Source: Trochalopteron elliotii (lineage: Eukaryota; Chordata; Aves; Passeriformes; Leiothrichidae). Taken from it: DNA of 64,000 bases. This document shows, one piece after another, positions 62,967 to 64,000 of this stretch. Under the pieces are notes generated by a model that did no database searches, was not told the origin of the DNA, and saw only the letters and a list, made by a program, of their open reading frames with translations. Numbering within the stretch: position 1 is the stretch's first letter; every line of letters begins with the position of its first letter. Where the stretch lies: assembly GCA_024734555.1 (NCBI GenBank), contig JANPWX010000038.1, positions 2,242,758 to 2,306,757 of the forward strand, written 5' to 3'. The translations under genes were made by a program, and so were the position numbers.

Positions 62967-62972
62967 TTTATA
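62967..62972 (-). promoter_or_regulatory. TATA box of the CpG-rich LTR
   Basis: TATAAA on the minus strand lies downstream (in LTR sense) of the pyrimidine-rich segment and about 225 bases before the AATAAA signal. Confidence 0.6.
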
Positions 62973-62992
62973 ACAGTTCCAAGGAAAGGCGA

Positions 62993-63062
62993 AAAAAGGA
63001 AAAAAAAAAAAAGAAAGAAAAAAAGAAAAAAAAAACAGGAGGAGAAGGAAAAAAAGAAAGCG
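62993..63062 (+). repeat. Purine-only tract within the LTR U3
   Basis: Almost seventy bases of A and G (mostly AAAAAG-type units) lie immediately upstream of the TATA box in LTR sense. It reads as polypyrimidine on the LTR strand and is probably a simple-sequence expansion. Confidence 0.8.
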
Positions 63063-63293
63063 AAGCTTCTCCCCCCTCCTACTAGCTACACACTAAGTAA
63101 CTACTGATAAAAAACTCTCCGTGTGTGTTGAATTCGACTCTCAAGGCCAGCCAGCGGAGGACAGTTTCTAAAAACAAACTGAGCGCCTCTTCCCTCCCCC
63201 AACGCCCAGACCTATCAGACGATTGGGATACAAACATCATGTCACCCCAAGATAATAGGTAACTTGTTTGATGGGCAAAGTGCATCCAGCACA

Positions 63294-63631
63294 ATATGAT
63301 CTCTACATGACTGCAGAAGCGAAGGCAGTATAATACAAAAGACTGTTTCTTGATGAAGGGAAAACCTTTAGAGTGAGAATCTCTGTGTTAGCCTACAAAA
63401 GAAAGCTCACTGACTAATATGGTGGTATCATTCTTCTGAAGGAATGAGGCATGTAGGTGTTTCTTCAGACACTTTTTAATCCCATGAGTGTCTCCACCAG
63501 CATTTACAGGGTGCCATGTTACATGTGTTAGTGACCGATCTTGACATGCACCCCAACAGAAGCAGACTGTGAGAACATACTTTTTTCAACTTTAGTCTGA
63601 GCTGTGAGGCAGCCACAAGAGTTTGGTCAAT
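63294..63631. other. Short spacer, not recognised
   Basis: No exon is seen. Parts could belong to the CR1 copy that follows. Confidence 0.4.
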
Positions 63632-63749
63632 CATGGAAACAGGCTACCTAGAGAAGTGGGCTACAAACCAGTGGGTATTCAAGAGACTTTGGGACAGTGG
63701 CCCTAACAGCATACTTCAGTTTTTGATCAAGCCTGAAGTAGTCAGGCAG
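63632..63749 (+). mobile_element. Probable CR1 LINE fragment cut by the gap
   Basis: GGAAACAGGCTACCTAGAGA with a following GTGGG resembles the conserved CR1 3' segment GGAACAGGCTGCCCAGAGA. The later TTGATCAAGCCTGAAGTAGT and CAGGCAG fit a CR1 subgroup whose 3' end differs from the other copies here. The last part, including the octamer tail, lies in the N run. Confidence 0.5.
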
Positions 63750-64000
63750 NNNNNNNNNNNNNNNNNNNNNNNNNNNNNNNNNNNNNNNNNNNNNNNNNNN
63801 NNNNNNNNNNNNNNNNNNNNNNNNNNNNNNNNNNNNNNNNNNNNNNNNNNNNNNNNNNNNNNNNNNNNNNNNNNNNNNNNNNNNNNNNNNNNNNNNNNNN
63901 NNNNNNNNNNNNNNNNNNNNNNNNNNNNNNNNNNNNNNNNNNNNNNNNNNNNNNNNNNNNNNNNNNNNNNNNNNNNNNNNNNNNNNNNNNNNNNNNNNNN
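63750..64000. other. Assembly gap at the window end
   Basis: All bases are N. The left flank is not a simple repeat, so this gap has a different cause from the two pentamer gaps; a long interspersed repeat is plausible. Confidence 0.95.

Larger units (their letters stand above)
62629..63293 (-). mobile_element. CpG-rich ERV solo LTR, minus strand
   Basis: On the plus strand the element opens TGTAGTGGTTTAGGGCAAAT and closes CATCCAGCACA, giving TGTGCTGG...CCACTACA on its own strand, the normal TG...CA ends. It carries a TATA box (TATAAA, complement at 62967-62972) and an AATAAA signal (complement at 62742-62747) about 225 bases apart, suiting a promoter followed by an R region. It differs from the three ERVL-type copies. 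It keeps many CpGs, unlike its surroundings. No coding sequence or second LTR adjoins it within the window. I cannot find a convincing target duplication, so the outer limits may be off by a few bases. Confidence 0.8.

Overview
The window looks like avian, probably songbird, nuclear DNA. It is AT-rich and poor in CpG. Its recognisable interspersed repeats are CR1 LINE 3' ends, carried on both strands and ending in copies of an ATTCTATG-type octamer, together with avian-type endogenous retrovirus LTRs. Low-complexity (CAAAA)n, (GGTTT)n and homopolymer tracts are scattered between them. There is nothing bacterial: no operons, ribosome binding sites or rRNA/tRNA genes. I made no database search, so every family assignment rests on recognising conserved stretches by eye.

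No protein-coding gene is called. The open reading frames are short, unsupported, cross runs of N, or fall inside repeats; one 188-codon frame (20909-21475, minus) is kept as an oddity. The window is best read as intergenic or deep-intronic sequence.

Layout: 209-950 is a pentanucleotide array (CCTTC, with a CCGAA variant) broken by an assembly gap at 286-680. 951-8530 is plain AT-rich DNA with microsatellites. A decayed ERVL-like LTR lies at 8531-8860. A relatively GC-rich, non-repetitive block covers about 9200-10760 and may hold an old MIR-like SINE. CR1 pieces lie at 18860-18945 (+), 26058-26385 (+), 35565-35960 (-), 50370-51000 (+), 61366-61525 (+) and 63632-63749 (+, cut by a gap). Three members of one ERVL-type LTR family lie at 30446-31005 (+), 51855-52634 (-, with exact 5-bp target duplications and a second LTR piece inside it in the opposite orientation) and 58892-59312 (-, truncated). 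A CpG-rich, probably young LTR of another family lies at 62629-63293 (-). A second pentamer gap, with GGGAA on the plus strand, is at 47531-47946. The last 251 bases are N.

The most interesting structure is the pentamer array. Its GAA and TTC triplets keep an exact 5-bp phase, and at 741-770 they alternate as in a heat-shock-factor element. The complementary strand reads (GGGAA)n, a strong G-quadruplex-type sequence that may explain the assembly gap. The nested inverted LTRs and the CpG-rich LTR come next in interest. Three perfect short palindromes or hairpins and a small duplicated hairpin module are noted with low weight.
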